Part shown: in pieces, positions 17,823 through 25,805 of the stretch | How the letters are laid out: the number at the start of each line of letters is the position of its first letter | Numbering within the stretch: the first letter of the stretch is position 1 | From: Sphingomonadaceae bacterium | Lineage (GTDB): Bacteria; Pseudomonadota; Alphaproteobacteria; Sphingomonadales; Sphingomonadaceae | Reading direction: 5' to 3' | Length of the DNA: 34,847 nucleotides | NCBI GenBank assembly: GCA_947454135.1 | Contig: CANGJI010000025.1 | Span: forward strand, 1 to 34,847 | Program-made: the position numbers and the translations under genes | Notes under the pieces: model-generated | What the model was told of the DNA's origin: nothing | The model's database searches: none | The model's input: the letters and a program-made list of their open reading frames with translations, nothing else

Positions 17823-18373
17823 GCGAGCCGACCACGAAGAAGCGCCCCGGCCTCGCCGTGTGGCTGCCGCTCGGTCTCTTCGCCGCCTTTCTCGCGCTGG
17901 TCTTCGTCGGGCTCTACTGGCCGGCAGACCGCGAGGTTTCCAGCGCCTTCATCGGCAAGCCGCTCCCGGCGTTCGATCTGCGGCCGGCTTCGGATGATCG
18001 CCCGGGCCTCTCCACCTCGGTGTTCAAGCAGGATGGCAAGCCGCGTCTGCTCAACGTGTTCGCCAGCTGGTGCTTCCCCTGCAAGGTCGAATCCCCGCAG
18101 CTTGCCGCGCTGGCGCAGCAGGGCGTGGAGATCGACGGCGTCGCCATCCGTGACCGCAAGGAGGACGTGGCCGGCTTCCTCAAGCAGTACGGCAATCCCT
18201 TCAAGCGCATCGGTAAGGATGATCTCAGCCAGGTGCAGCTCGCCATCGGCTCCTCCGGCGTGCCCGAGACTTTCGTGATCGATGGCAAGGGGATCATCCG
18301 CTACCAGCACATTGGCGATATCCGGCAGGAAGACATCCCGCTGATCCTGCGCAAGCTGGCGGAGGCGCAGTGA
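17819..18373 (+). CDS. ccmG: Thiol:disulfide interchange protein CcmG (DsbE family)
   Basis: It is a membrane-tethered periplasmic thioredoxin that reduces the apocytochrome c CxxCH cysteines or CcmH. The 184-residue product has an N-terminal anchor (about residues 12-33). The thioredoxin domain carries the active site WCFPC (Cys85, Cys88), and a cis-Pro region follows in SGVPETFVIDGKG, characteristic of CcmG/DsbE. ATG 17819 overlaps the ccmF stop by 4 nt. Its own TGA overlaps an ATG for ccmH (TGATG at 18371-18375). Confidence 0.95.
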   Translation: MSEPTTKKRPGLAVWLPLGLFAAFLALVFVGLYWPADREVSSAFIGKPLPAFDLRPASDDRPGLSTSVFKQDGKPRLLNVFASWCFPCKVESPQLAALAQQGVEIDGVAIRDRKEDVAGFLKQYGNPFKRIGKDDLSQVQLAIGSSGVPETFVIDGKGIIRYQHIGDIRQEDIPLILRKLAEAQ

Positions 18374-18972
18374 TGTCCCGTCACGCCGATCTCCCGAACA
18401 CGCGTCATCCCCACGTCCCAACCGTTCGTCATTCCCGCGCAGGCGGAAATCCAGAGCGTCAAACGCTGCGCTTTTTGCCATGGATTCCCGCCTTCACGGG
18501 ACTGACGAAAATGCGTGTCGGAATGGCGAAGCTGTGGGGGACTGTGACCAAGGTCTGGCTGGTGGCGCTGCTGGCCGCGCTCGCCGCTCTCACCTTCACC
18601 GCGCCTCTCGCTGCGCAGGACATGCTCCCGCCCGCGCCCTATGCCTACAAGCAGCTCCCTGATCCCAAACAGGAAGCCAAGGCGCAGGCGCTCATGGAAA
18701 CCCTGCGCTGCCTCAAGTGCCAGAGCCAGTCGATCGCCGATTCCGATGCGCCGATGGCCGGTGACATGCGTCACCAGGTCCGCACCCGGATCGCTGCCGG
18801 AGAGGATCCCGAAGCGATCCGCCAGTGGCTGATCGAGCGCTATGGCGATTACGTGAGCTATACGCCGCAGGTGAAGCCGATCACCTGGCCGCTGTTCGCA
18901 GCGCCGCTTCTGTTCATCGCGCTGGCGGCATTCCTGCTGCGCGGGCGCTTCCGCCGGAGGAAAGGCGCATGA
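18373..18972 (+). CDS. ccmH: Cytochrome c maturation protein CcmH, N-terminus disrupted or extended by a palindromic repeat
   Basis: CcmH (CycL) is the periplasmic thiol protein of the heme lyase complex. It shows the invariant LRCLKCQSQSIADSD motif and a C-terminal transmembrane helix (TWPLFAAPLLFIALAAFLL). The start is uncertain. ATG 18373 overlaps the ccmG stop (TGATG) and has GGAGGC 6 nt upstream, giving 199 residues, but then the first 45 or so residues are encoded largely by a palindromic repeat (peptide with RHSRAGGNPE and PWIPAFTG). ATG 18511 (153 residues) or ATG 18523 would give a normal signal peptide ending APLAAQ. I report the longer form because of its ribosome binding site. If the shorter form is used, the repeat lies in a 137-nt leader. 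Confidence 0.85.
   Translation: MSRHADLPNTRHPHVPTVRHSRAGGNPERQTLRFLPWIPAFTGLTKMRVGMAKLWGTVTKVWLVALLAALAALTFTAPLAAQDMLPPAPYAYKQLPDPKQEAKAQALMETLRCLKCQSQSIADSDAPMAGDMRHQVRTRIAAGEDPEAIRQWLIERYGDYVSYTPQVKPITWPLFAAPLLFIALAAFLLRGRFRRRKGA
18425..18509. repeat. Palindromic dispersed-type repeat at the 5' end of ccmH
   Basis: Two 29-nt arms (18425-18453 and 18481-18509) are inverted copies matching at 25 of 29 positions. The left begins TTCGTCATTCCCGCG and the right ends ACGGGACTGACGAA. A small hairpin, AGCGT-CAA-ACGCT (18455-18467), lies between them. This is the familiar ATTCCCGC...GCGGGAAT element that produces SRHSREGGNPE / WIPAFAGMT peptides in many proteobacterial annotations. On the - strand it also reads FRQSREGGNP. 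It stays open in frame with ccmH. No second copy is in this window. Confidence 0.8.
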
Positions 18973-19661
18973 CCTGGGTCCTGATCCTGATCATCGCGCT
19001 TGTCGTACTCGGCCTGATGATCTTCGTGCTCAAACTGCCGCGGACCGGCTGGGAAATCACTGCCGCCGCGCTGCTCTTCGGCATTTCAGGCTACGCGCTG
19101 CAAGGCCATCCCGGTCAGCCGGGGGCGCCGCAGGCTCCGGTCGAGAACGCCAAGCTCGCCGATCAGACGCTGATCAAGGAGCGCCAGCAGATGGGCGCAG
19201 CCTTCGGGCAGGGCCAGTCGTGGCTGATCCTTGCCGATGCGCTGACCCGTCAGGGCCAGTTCGGCGCGGCTTCCGAAATCCTGCGCAAGGCCATCGCCAA
19301 GTCGCCGAACGATGCGGACCTCTGGGTTGCGCTCGGCAATGCGCTCGTCGGCCATACGGACGGCGTGATGACCCCCGCCGCGCAGTTCGCCTTCCAGAAG
19401 GCGGCCAATATCGCGCCGGACCACCCCGGCCCGCCGTTCTTCATGGGTCTCGCGCTCGCGCAGACCGGCCGTCTGGCCGAGGCGCGCAGCCTTTGGGCAG
19501 AGCTGCTGGCCCGCTCACCGGCGGATGCGCCCTATCGCGCGGATCTTCAGGAACGGCTCCAGCGGCTCGACTCGATGATCGCCGAGCAGGCCCAGATGCA
19601 AGGCGCCATGCAGGGTGCCCCGGCCTCGCCGCCGCAAGGCGCGAAGCGTTCGCAGCAATAA
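18969..19661 (+). CDS. ccmI: CcmI/CycH-like TPR protein of cytochrome c maturation
   Basis: CcmI chaperones apocytochrome c to the CcmFH heme lyase. This 230-residue protein has two N-terminal hydrophobic segments (about residues 2-22 and 29-46). A periplasmic region follows with TPR-like helix pairs at about residues 75-185, including SWLILADALTRQGQFGAASEILRKA and FFMGLALAQTGRLAEARSLW. The tail is Gln/Pro-rich. It begins 4 nt inside the end of ccmH (ATGA) and closes the ccm cluster. It is shorter than classic CcmI, so the symbol is assigned by position and architecture rather than clear homology. Confidence 0.8.
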   Translation: MTWVLILIIALVVLGLMIFVLKLPRTGWEITAAALLFGISGYALQGHPGQPGAPQAPVENAKLADQTLIKERQQMGAAFGQGQSWLILADALTRQGQFGAASEILRKAIAKSPNDADLWVALGNALVGHTDGVMTPAAQFAFQKAANIAPDHPGPPFFMGLALAQTGRLAEARSLWAELLARSPADAPYRADLQERLQRLDSMIAEQAQMQGAMQGAPASPPQGAKRSQQ

Positions 19662-19829
19662 TTTTTTGAATCAATGGATTAGGTGATGTTCTCCTGACCA
19701 CGGAGACGCGCCTTCCATCCCATTGCGGGGGGCATGGGGCAGTGCTAAAGCGCCGCGCCGTCCGGGTCCGCGTGTGCTATTGTGCCATGATCCCGGTGGT
19801 TTGGGCCAATGCCCGGGGGCTTGCTGACA

Positions 19830-21782
19830 ATGAACGAAGCCGTGGTTGACGCTGCACCCCAAGGCGGAGCGCCCAGCGTCCCGTGCGCGGCAGACGCGTC
19901 GGTGCCTGCGGCGGCAAAGCAGGTCGGCGCGCTGGGCCTTGCGGTCGGCGCGATCGGTGTCGTCTTCGGCGATATCGGCACCAGCCCGCTCTACGCGCTG
20001 CGCGATACGTTCGCGGGCCACCACCCGCTCCCGCTCGATCGCCTGCACATCTTCGGCATCGTCAGTCTGATGTTCTGGTCGATGATGGTGATCGTGACGC
20101 TCAAGTACGTCACCGTGATCATGCGGGCGGACAACAAGGGCTCCGGCGGCAGCCTCGCGCTGCTCGCGCTGATCAACCAGCAGGGCACGGGCCGGCGCTG
20201 GGGCAAGGGCGTGGTGCTGCTCGGCGTGCTCGCCACGGCGCTGTTCTACAGCGATTCGATGCTGACCCCTGCGGTTTCGATCATGAGCGCGGTGGAGGGC
20301 CTCTCGGTCTACAATCCCTCGCTCCACGGCGTGGTTGTGCCGCTGGTGGTCGCCATCGTGATCGCGCTGTTCGCCACCAAGAGCCAGAACACCGGCTCTC
20401 GCCTGCGCTGGGCTTCGCGCTGGGCCGGGCCGTTCATGCTGCTCTACTTCGCCACGATCTCGCTGCTGGGCCTGCGCAGCATCGCGCAGGATCCCGGCGT
20501 GATCCTCGCACTGTCGCCGCAGTGGGCGCTGGCGATGTTCATGGCCGATCCGTGGCACGGCTTCATTGCCATGGGTACCGCTGTGCTCGCGGTGACCGGC
20601 GCCGAAGCGCTCTATGCGGATATGGGCCAGTTCGGCCGCGCGCCGATCCGCGTGTCGTGGCTGGTCTTCGTGCTGCCCGCGCTGGTGTTCAACTACCTTG
20701 GCCAGGCCGCGCTGCTCCTGCGCGATCCGGGCGCGATCCACAGCCCGTTCTATCTGCTCGCGCCCCCGGGTTTCGAATGGCCGCTGCTGTTCATCGCGAC
20801 GACCGCCGCGGTGATCGCCGCCAAGGCGGTGATTTCGGGCGCGTTCCTTGTCACCCAGCAGGCGATCCAGCTCGGTTTCATCCCGCGCATGAACATCCGC
20901 CACACGTCGGCGAGCGCGGGGCAGATCTACATTCCCACGATCAACTGGGTGCTGATGATCGCGGTGATCATGCTCGTGCTGGTGTTCGAACGCTCGCGCA
21001 ATCTCACGGCGGCCTATGGCATCGCGGTGACGGGCGCGATGCTGATCGACAACATCCTGCTGGCGGTTGTCCTGTTCAAGCTGTGGCGCTGGAAGCCGGT
21101 CTTCGCACTGCCGCTGCTCGGCCTGTTCTTCGTGATCGACGGAACCTACCTCGGCGCGAACCTCGCCAAGATCCCGGATGGCGGCTGGGTGCCGCTGCTC
21201 ATGGGCACCGCGATCTTCACCTTGCTCACCACATGGTCGCGCGGGCGGGCACTGATGCGCCAGCACATGGCCGAAGGCGCGCTGCCGCTGGAGGTGTTCA
21301 CCCGCTCCGCCCACACCAGCGCCGCGCGTGTGCCGGGCACAGCGGTGTTCATGGCCTCTGCGGCAGCAGGCGTGCCCTCGGCGCTGCTCCACAACATCAA
21401 GCACAACAAGGTGCTGCACGAGCGCGTCGTCGTCCTCACCGTGCAGATTGCCGATGTGCCGATGGTGGAGCCCGCCGACCGCGCCAACGTGAAGGACTTC
21501 GGGCAGGGCTTCTACCGCCTGATCCTGCGCTTCGGCTTCATGGAAGAGACCGACGTTCCGGCCGCGCTCTGCGGCGTCTCGGTCTGCGGTGAGCCGTTCG
21601 ACATGATGCGGACCAGCTTCTTCCTCTCGCGCCAGACGCTGATCCCGGCTGACGTGCCCGGAATGGCCCTGTGGCGCGAGATGCTCTTCGCGTGGATGCT
21701 GCGCAACGCGGCTGACGCGATGGGCTTCTTCCGCCTGCCGACCAACCGCGTGGTCGAGCTTGGCAGCCAGCTGAAGATCTGA
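19830..21782 (+). CDS. kup: Low-affinity potassium transporter Kup
   Basis: Kup is an inner-membrane K+/H+ symporter of the KUP/HAK/KT family. The 650-residue product has a short Ala-rich cytoplasmic leader and the signature [19 protein letters not shown] in helix 1. About twelve transmembrane helices follow (including [16 protein letters not shown] and [18 protein letters not shown]), and then a C-terminal soluble domain of about 200 residues. I chose ATG 19830; ATG 19809 would add seven residues. The 168-nt spacer before it holds no gene. Within it a short GCGAA-GCG-TTCGC stem (19641-19653) and a six-T run (19662-19667) near the end of ccmI may be a weak terminator. Confidence 0.95.
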   Translation: MNEAVVDAAPQGGAPSVPCAADASVPAAAKQVGALGLAVGAIGVVFGDIGTSPLYALRDTFAGHHPLPLDRLHIFGIVSLMFWSMMVIVTLKYVTVIMRADNKGSGGSLALLALINQQGTGRRWGKGVVLLGVLATALFYSDSMLTPAVSIMSAVEGLSVYNPSLHGVVVPLVVAIVIALFATKSQNTGSRLRWASRWAGPFMLLYFATISLLGLRSIAQDPGVILALSPQWALAMFMADPWHGFIAMGTAVLAVTGAEALYADMGQFGRAPIRVSWLVFVLPALVFNYLGQAALLLRDPGAIHSPFYLLAPPGFEWPLLFIATTAAVIAAKAVISGAFLVTQQAIQLGFIPRMNIRHTSASAGQIYIPTINWVLMIAVIMLVLVFERSRNLTAAYGIAVTGAMLIDNILLAVVLFKLWRWKPVFALPLLGLFFVIDGTYLGANLAKIPDGGWVPLLMGTAIFTLLTTWSRGRALMRQHMAEGALPLEVFTRSAHTSAARVPGTAVFMASAAAGVPSALLHNIKHNKVLHERVVVLTVQIADVPMVEPADRANVKDFGQGFYRLILRFGFMEETDVPAALCGVSVCGEPFDMMRTSFFLSRQTLIPADVPGMALWREMLFAWMLRNAADAMGFFRLPTNRVVELGSQLKI

Positions 21783-21787
21783 AGGTG

Positions 21788-21811
21788 GCGGGGGGCGCGC
21801 CGGCCCCCCGC
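21788..21811. terminator. GC-rich hairpin between convergent kup and a lipoprotein gene
   Basis: A perfect 9-bp stem GCGGGGGGC (21788-21796) / GCCCCCCGC (21803-21811) lies 5 nt after the kup stop and 4 nt past the end of the convergent - strand gene. No T-run is present on either side, so termination efficiency is uncertain, but the position between convergent genes supports a bidirectional role. Confidence 0.55.
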
Positions 21812-21815
21812 TGGA

Positions 21816-22121
21816 TCACTTCGCCGAGGGTGATGGTGTCGGTGAAGGTTGCGACTTCAGCGCATCCTTGGCCTCTTCCGCACCCTGCTTGATGCGCTTG
21901 CCCATGCGGTCCGCGGCTTCCTTGGTCCGGTCCAGCGCGGCATCGGCCTTGGCGCCCATTTCAGCCGCAGCCGTGCTAGTCGCTTTCTGCGTATCGGCAG
22001 CGGCTGCCGAGAAATCTTCACCAGCCGATGTGACGGTGTCGGCGGCGTTGTCCTTCGTCTTGTGCGAACAGGCGGAAAGCGCAAGGGCGGCGGCAAATGC
22101 CGCGAGAGTGATGGTACGCAT
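21816..22121 (-). CDS. Small predicted lipoprotein, function unknown
   Basis: The 101-residue product starts MRTITLAAFAAALALSAC. This is a signal peptide with lipobox LSAC and the lipidated cysteine at residue 18. The mature part is a low-complexity helical stretch rich in Ala, Lys, Asp and Thr, with repeated AADT/AADR-like heptads suggesting an amphipathic rod, and it ends in a Pro/Ser tail. Similar small lipoproteins are common in sphingomonads, but I do not recognise a named family. ATG 22121 was chosen over an upstream start because the lipobox then sits at the usual distance. An AAAGG ribosome binding site precedes it. The next upstream gene on this strand ends in a terminator, so it is probably monocistronic. 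Confidence 0.75.
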   Translation of the reverse strand: MRTITLAAFAAALALSACSHKTKDNAADTVTSAGEDFSAAAADTQKATSTAAAEMGAKADAALDRTKEAADRMGKRIKQGAEEAKDALKSQPSPTPSPSAK

Positions 22122-22188
22122 GGATGGGGATACCTTTCTGGCGTGGACTATTGTCCGGAGCGCGCGGTTCCCCTCCCACAAACGCAAA

Positions 22189-22219
22189 CGGCGCGGCGTC
22201 CGCTCGGGACGCCGCGCCG
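22189..22219 (-). terminator. Intrinsic terminator of the PuuD-like gene
   Basis: A perfect 13-bp stem (CGGCGCGGCGTCC at 22189-22201 with GGACGCCGCGCCG at 22207-22219) is followed on the - strand by TTTGCGTTTG. It lies 25 nt past the end of the - strand gene that stops at 22244. Confidence 0.7.
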
Positions 22220-22243
22220 CTGTGCGCGCTTATGCGCGGGTTA

Positions 22244-22816
22244 TCAACCGAGATTCGCGCTCACCATGCAGTAGAGCATGGGCAGCGAGAGGAGCAGGTT
22301 GGTGCGGCTGGCGTAGAGCGCGCGGGGAGCGGCAGCGGCCTTCTCCTCGGCGGTGGCTTCGACGATGCCGAGGATCTTCTTCTGGGCGGGCCAGATGATG
22401 AACCACACGTTGAACGCCATGATGATGGCGAGCCACATGCCGACGCCGATCAGCTTGACGTTGCCTTCGCCGCTGAAGGTCAGCGCTTCATGGCCATAGC
22501 CATCGACGATCGAGATGCCGAGACCGGTGATGAGCGTCAGCAGCGCGCCATAGCGGAAGAAGAAGAAGACCTTCGGGGCGATGTGCCCGGTGATGGCGCC
22601 CTTCTGCTCGGCGGGGATCTTGGGCATGGTCGGCACCTGCACGAAGTTCAGGTAGTAGAGCAGGCCGATCCACAGGATGCCGAAGAAGGCGTGCGCCCAG
22701 CGGAACACCGAGTTGCTGTCAACCGGCGCGCTGGCGTGGAATGCGATCATCACGCCGATCGCGGCGGCAAGGCCGACCACGAGAACGAGATGGAGATTTC
22801 CAAAGAACTTTGCCAT
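22244..22816 (-). CDS. Stand-alone PuuD/urate-oxidase-N-like integral membrane protein
   Basis: The 190-residue protein has about five hydrophobic segments. The family-typical block RWAHAFFGILWIGLLYYLNF comes first, then PKIPAEQKGAITGHIAPKVFFFFRYGAL and MWLAIIMAFNVWFIIWPAQKK. These resemble the N-terminal membrane domain of the urate hydroxylase PuuD. Full-length PuuD also carries a C-terminal cytochrome c domain; here the protein stops after the membrane part and no CxxCH is present. Activity on urate should therefore not be assumed. Conserved His residues (in RWAHAFFG and AITGHIAPK) could bind heme. ATG 22816 is preceded by GGGGGAAC. It has its own terminator and a possible promoter. Confidence 0.75.
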   Translation of the reverse strand: MAKFFGNLHLVLVVGLAAAIGVMIAFHASAPVDSNSVFRWAHAFFGILWIGLLYYLNFVQVPTMPKIPAEQKGAITGHIAPKVFFFFRYGALLTLITGLGISIVDGYGHEALTFSGEGNVKLIGVGMWLAIIMAFNVWFIIWPAQKKILGIVEATAEEKAAAAPRALYASRTNLLLSLPMLYCMVSANLG

Positions 22817-22880
22817 TTTTTGTTCCCCCGAAGAGATGGTTTTTTGATGGCTGTCCGGCCACCCAGCCGGTCCGCAATGG

Positions 22881-22910
22881 TTCATATGCGGGAAAAGGCC
22901 CGCTTGTCAT
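22881..22910 (-). promoter_or_regulatory. Possible promoter for the PuuD-like gene
   Basis: On the - strand ATGACA (22910-22905) and TATGAA (22886-22881) are 18 nt apart in the 113-nt spacer between ispZ and the PuuD-like gene. The match to sigma-70 boxes is moderate. The spacer supports separate transcription from the dapF-mtaB-ftsY-ispZ operon. Confidence 0.35.
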
Positions 22911-22929
22911 TGCATTTTAGTGATATGCG

Positions 22930-23583
22930 TTAACCGTTTGGAGGATTCTGCTCCACTTCCGCTTCGGCTTCCTCACCCAGTCCATGCCGCAGCAGCATGG
23001 GAATCTGCGCGAAGGTGAACAGGAACGACAGCGCGCTCACCCCCCACAGCTTCACCAGCAACCAGGTGTCGAACGAGAGCGCATGGCGCAGCACTTCGTT
23101 GAGGCCGGCGAGGAACAGGAAGAACCACGCCCAGTTGCGCGAAAGCTTGAGCCAGCCTTCGTCCGAAAGCCCGTCGAACGCGCTCTGCAACAAGGTGCGC
23201 AGCATGGCCTTGCCGCGGAAGAGACCGCCGAACAGCACGGCAGCGAACAGCAGGTAGATCGCGGTCGGCTTGATCTGGATCCACACCGGATCGCCAAGGA
23301 ATACCGTGAGCGAGCCGAAACCGACGATCAGGATCGTCGAAAGCCACAGCATCGGCGAGATATGGCCCAGCCGCCACTTCGAGATGCCCAGCGCCACCAC
23401 CGTCGCCGCCATGAACACCACGGTGGACTTGGTCACTGCCACCACCGCGCCGAGGCTCTGGCTGCCCGCGTCCTTGGGGCTGAACCAGCGGTAGGCGAGG
23501 AAGAACACCAGCAGCGGCCCGTAATCGACCAGCAGGTTGATCCAGGAAGACTTGGGGGCGGATGTGGGCTTGCTCTCGCTCAC
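22930..23583 (-). CDS. ispZ: Intracellular septation protein A / inner membrane protein YciB (IspZ)
   Basis: The 217-residue protein has five or six transmembrane helices and the family signatures LLVDYGPLLVFFLAYRW, KPTAIYLLFAAVLFGG, and SRNWAWFFLFLAGLNEVLR near the C-terminus. YciB/IspZ proteins interact with divisome and elongasome components and affect envelope integrity; the biochemical role is not settled. The ATG overlaps the ftsY stop by 4 nt, placing it last in the dapF-mtaB-ftsY-ispZ operon. That coupling of an SRP receptor to a small membrane protein is frequent in alphaproteobacteria. Confidence 0.95.
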   Translation of the reverse strand: MSESKPTSAPKSSWINLLVDYGPLLVFFLAYRWFSPKDAGSQSLGAVVAVTKSTVVFMAATVVALGISKWRLGHISPMLWLSTILIVGFGSLTVFLGDPVWIQIKPTAIYLLFAAVLFGGLFRGKAMLRTLLQSAFDGLSDEGWLKLSRNWAWFFLFLAGLNEVLRHALSFDTWLLVKLWGVSALSFLFTFAQIPMLLRHGLGEEAEAEVEQNPPNG

Positions 23584-24551
23584 CGCAGCACTCCCGCGAT
23601 CACCTTGGCGACGAGATCGGGATCGAAGGGCCGCAGATCATCGATCTTCTCGCCCACGCCGATGGCATGGATGGGGAGGCCATACTGTTCCGCCGCTGCC
23701 ACGAGCACACCGCCGCGCGCGGTGCCGTCGAGCTTGGTCATGATGAGGCCCGAAACGCCCGCCACTTCCTTGAAGATCTCGATCTGCTGGAGCGCGTTCT
23801 GCCCGTTGGTCGCATCGAGCACGAGCACCACATCATGCGGCGCTTCCGGATTGAGCCGGCCCAGCACGCGGCGCACCTTGGCCAGTTCGTCCATCAGCTC
23901 GCGCTTGTTGTGCAGCCGCCCTGCCGTATCGACGATCAGCGCGTCGATGCCCTTGTCGGTCGCGGCCTTCACGGCGTCGAACACGATGGAGGCAGGATCG
24001 CCGCCTTCCGCGCCCGAGACGATCTCGATACCGAGGCGATCCGCCCACACGCGCAGCTGGCCGATGGCGGCGGCGCGGAAGGTATCGCCCGCTGCCAGCA
24101 TCACCGAATAGTCCTGCTCCTGGAACAGGTGCGCCAGTTTGGCGATTGTCGTCGTCTTGCCCGAGCCGTTGACCCCGATCACGAGGATCACCTGCGGGCG
24201 CGGGAACGCCACGATTTCGAGCGGCTTTGCCACCGGGCGCAGGATCGCGGCGATCTCGCCCGCCACGGCCTCGGCCAGCGCGGCCTCGTCAATGCCCTTC
24301 TCAAAGCGCGTCGCCGCCAGTTTCTCGCGGATGCGTGCTGCCGCGCGCGGACCGAGGTCCGATAGGATCAGCGCGTCCTCAAGGTCGTCGAGCTGCGCAT
24401 CGGTGAGGCGCGTACCGCCAGCAAGGCCCGCGAGGTTCTCGGTCAGGCGTTCGGATGTCTTGCGCAGACCGCCCAGCAGGCGACCAGTCCAGTTTTCCTC
24501 GGCCGTCCAGCCGCCTCCAGCATCAGTGGTCGCACTCTCGTCGGGGGTCAT
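23580..24551 (-). CDS. ftsY: Signal recognition particle receptor FtsY
   Basis: FtsY is the SRP receptor GTPase that delivers ribosome-nascent chain complexes to SecYEG. The 323-residue product has an N domain followed by the G domain: G1 GVNGSGKTTT at residues 126-135, the DTFRAAA insertion motif, then G3 DTAGRLHNK and G4 TKLDGTARGG. The long acidic A domain of E. coli FtsY is absent; only about 35 residues precede the N domain. ATG 24551 overlaps the mtaB stop by 4 nt. Its partner Ffh is encoded on the + strand in the same window. Confidence 0.97.
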   Translation of the reverse strand: MTPDESATTDAGGGWTAEENWTGRLLGGLRKTSERLTENLAGLAGGTRLTDAQLDDLEDALILSDLGPRAAARIREKLAATRFEKGIDEAALAEAVAGEIAAILRPVAKPLEIVAFPRPQVILVIGVNGSGKTTTIAKLAHLFQEQDYSVMLAAGDTFRAAAIGQLRVWADRLGIEIVSGAEGGDPASIVFDAVKAATDKGIDALIVDTAGRLHNKRELMDELAKVRRVLGRLNPEAPHDVVLVLDATNGQNALQQIEIFKEVAGVSGLIMTKLDGTARGGVLVAAAEQYGLPIHAIGVGEKIDDLRPFDPDLVAKVIAGVLR

Positions 24552-25795
24552 TCCAGCAGGCCTTCGCGGATACGGGTCGGGGTCATCGTCACAAGCGTGC
24601 CCGGCGCGGTGCCTTCTGGCAGCCGGTAGGGCGCGAATTCGGGGGAATGGCCGGTTCCGTCGCGCTCGGCAAGCACTTCGCGCGTGCGCCCCAGCAGACC
24701 GTCCAGCCAGCGCGCCCGCGTTGCGGCGACGGCAGCGCGCACTTCGGCGGCTCGCTCGCGCACCAAGGGCGGCGGCACTTGCGGCATCCGCGCAGCGGGC
24801 GTGCCGGGACGGGGGGAATAGGGAAACACGTGGCCGTGGACGATCCCGCAATCCGCGACGATGGCGACATTGGCCGCATGCATGGCCGCGTCCTCGGTCG
24901 GAAAGCCCGCGATGAGGTCCGCGCCGATGGCAATGTCCGCCCGCGCGCTGCGCAGCCGCTCTGAAAGCGCCACGGCCTCGGCGCGGGTATGGCGGCGCTT
25001 CATGCGCTTGAGCGTCAGGTCGTGCCCAGCCTGCAGCGAGAGGTGGACATGCGGCATCACCCGCGCCTCGCCGGTGATCAGCTCGAACAGCAGTTCGTCG
25101 ATCTCCACGCCGTCGAGCGAGGATAGCCGCAGCCGGGGCAGGGCAGGGCAGGCACGCAGGATCGCGGCCACCAGATCGCCCAGTCGGGGGCTCCCGGGCA
25201 GGTCCGCGCCCCAGCCGGTCACATCCACTCCCGTCAGCACCACTTCGCGCGCGCCCGCTTCGAGGTGGCCTTCCACCACGCGCAGCACATCGGCAATCGG
25301 CTGCGACACGCTCTTCCCGCGCCCCTCGGGGATGATGCAGAACGTGCAGGCATGGTCGCACCCCGTCTGCACCGGCACGAAGGCGCGGGTGTGGCGCACG
25401 TCTCCGCGCCCCCGCGCAGGCGCAGGCCTCAGGCTACCTTCGGCAATGGTCTGAACCGGAACGAGGTCCCCGCCTTCGCGAGGACGCCACGCCGCCGCGT
25501 CCAGCTTTGCCGCGTTCGTCACCACGCCGTCCACTTCGGGCATCGCGGAAAAATCGTCGGGGTTGATCGTCGCCGCGCAGCCCGTCACCAGCAGCCGCGC
25601 ATCGGGATGGGCCGCGCGCAGCCGCCGCACCGCCCGGCGTGATTGGCGCACGGCCTCTGCCGTCACCGCGCAGGAATTGACCACGACGGTGCGCTGCGCC
25701 GCGCCGCCAATCAGGCTGCGGATCGCCTCGCTTTCGGCCAGATTGAGCCGGCAACCCAGCGTCACCACGCTATCGGTCACAGTGGGTTCGGTCAC
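24548..25795 (-). CDS. mtaB: tRNA t6A37 methylthiotransferase MtaB
   Basis: This radical-SAM enzyme converts t6A37 to ms2t6A37 in ANN-decoding tRNAs. The 415-residue product has three N-terminal cysteines for the auxiliary cluster (Cys15 in TLGCRLN, Cys42 in VNSCAVT, Cys73 in TGCAAT). The radical-SAM triad is CDHACTFC (Cys146, 150, 153), followed by IIPEGRGKSVS, and a C-terminal TRAM-like segment comes last. TLGCRLN points to MtaB rather than MiaB or RimO. I chose GTG 25795, 10 nt after dapF. An in-frame TTG at 25843 lies inside dapF and is less likely, and GTG 25780 is also possible. Confidence 0.94.
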   Translation of the reverse strand: MTEPTVTDSVVTLGCRLNLAESEAIRSLIGGAAQRTVVVNSCAVTAEAVRQSRRAVRRLRAAHPDARLLVTGCAATINPDDFSAMPEVDGVVTNAAKLDAAAWRPREGGDLVPVQTIAEGSLRPAPARGRGDVRHTRAFVPVQTGCDHACTFCIIPEGRGKSVSQPIADVLRVVEGHLEAGAREVVLTGVDVTGWGADLPGSPRLGDLVAAILRACPALPRLRLSSLDGVEIDELLFELITGEARVMPHVHLSLQAGHDLTLKRMKRRHTRAEAVALSERLRSARADIAIGADLIAGFPTEDAAMHAANVAIVADCGIVHGHVFPYSPRPGTPAARMPQVPPPLVRERAAEVRAAVAATRARWLDGLLGRTREVLAERDGTGHSPEFAPYRLPEGTAPGTLVTMTPTRIREGLLE

Positions 25796-25805
25796 AGGCG
25801 CCCAC

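Noticed and set aside
19671..21419. 582-codon - strand frame opposite kup
   Set aside because: His/Arg/Glu-rich shadow translation; kup on the + strand is certain.
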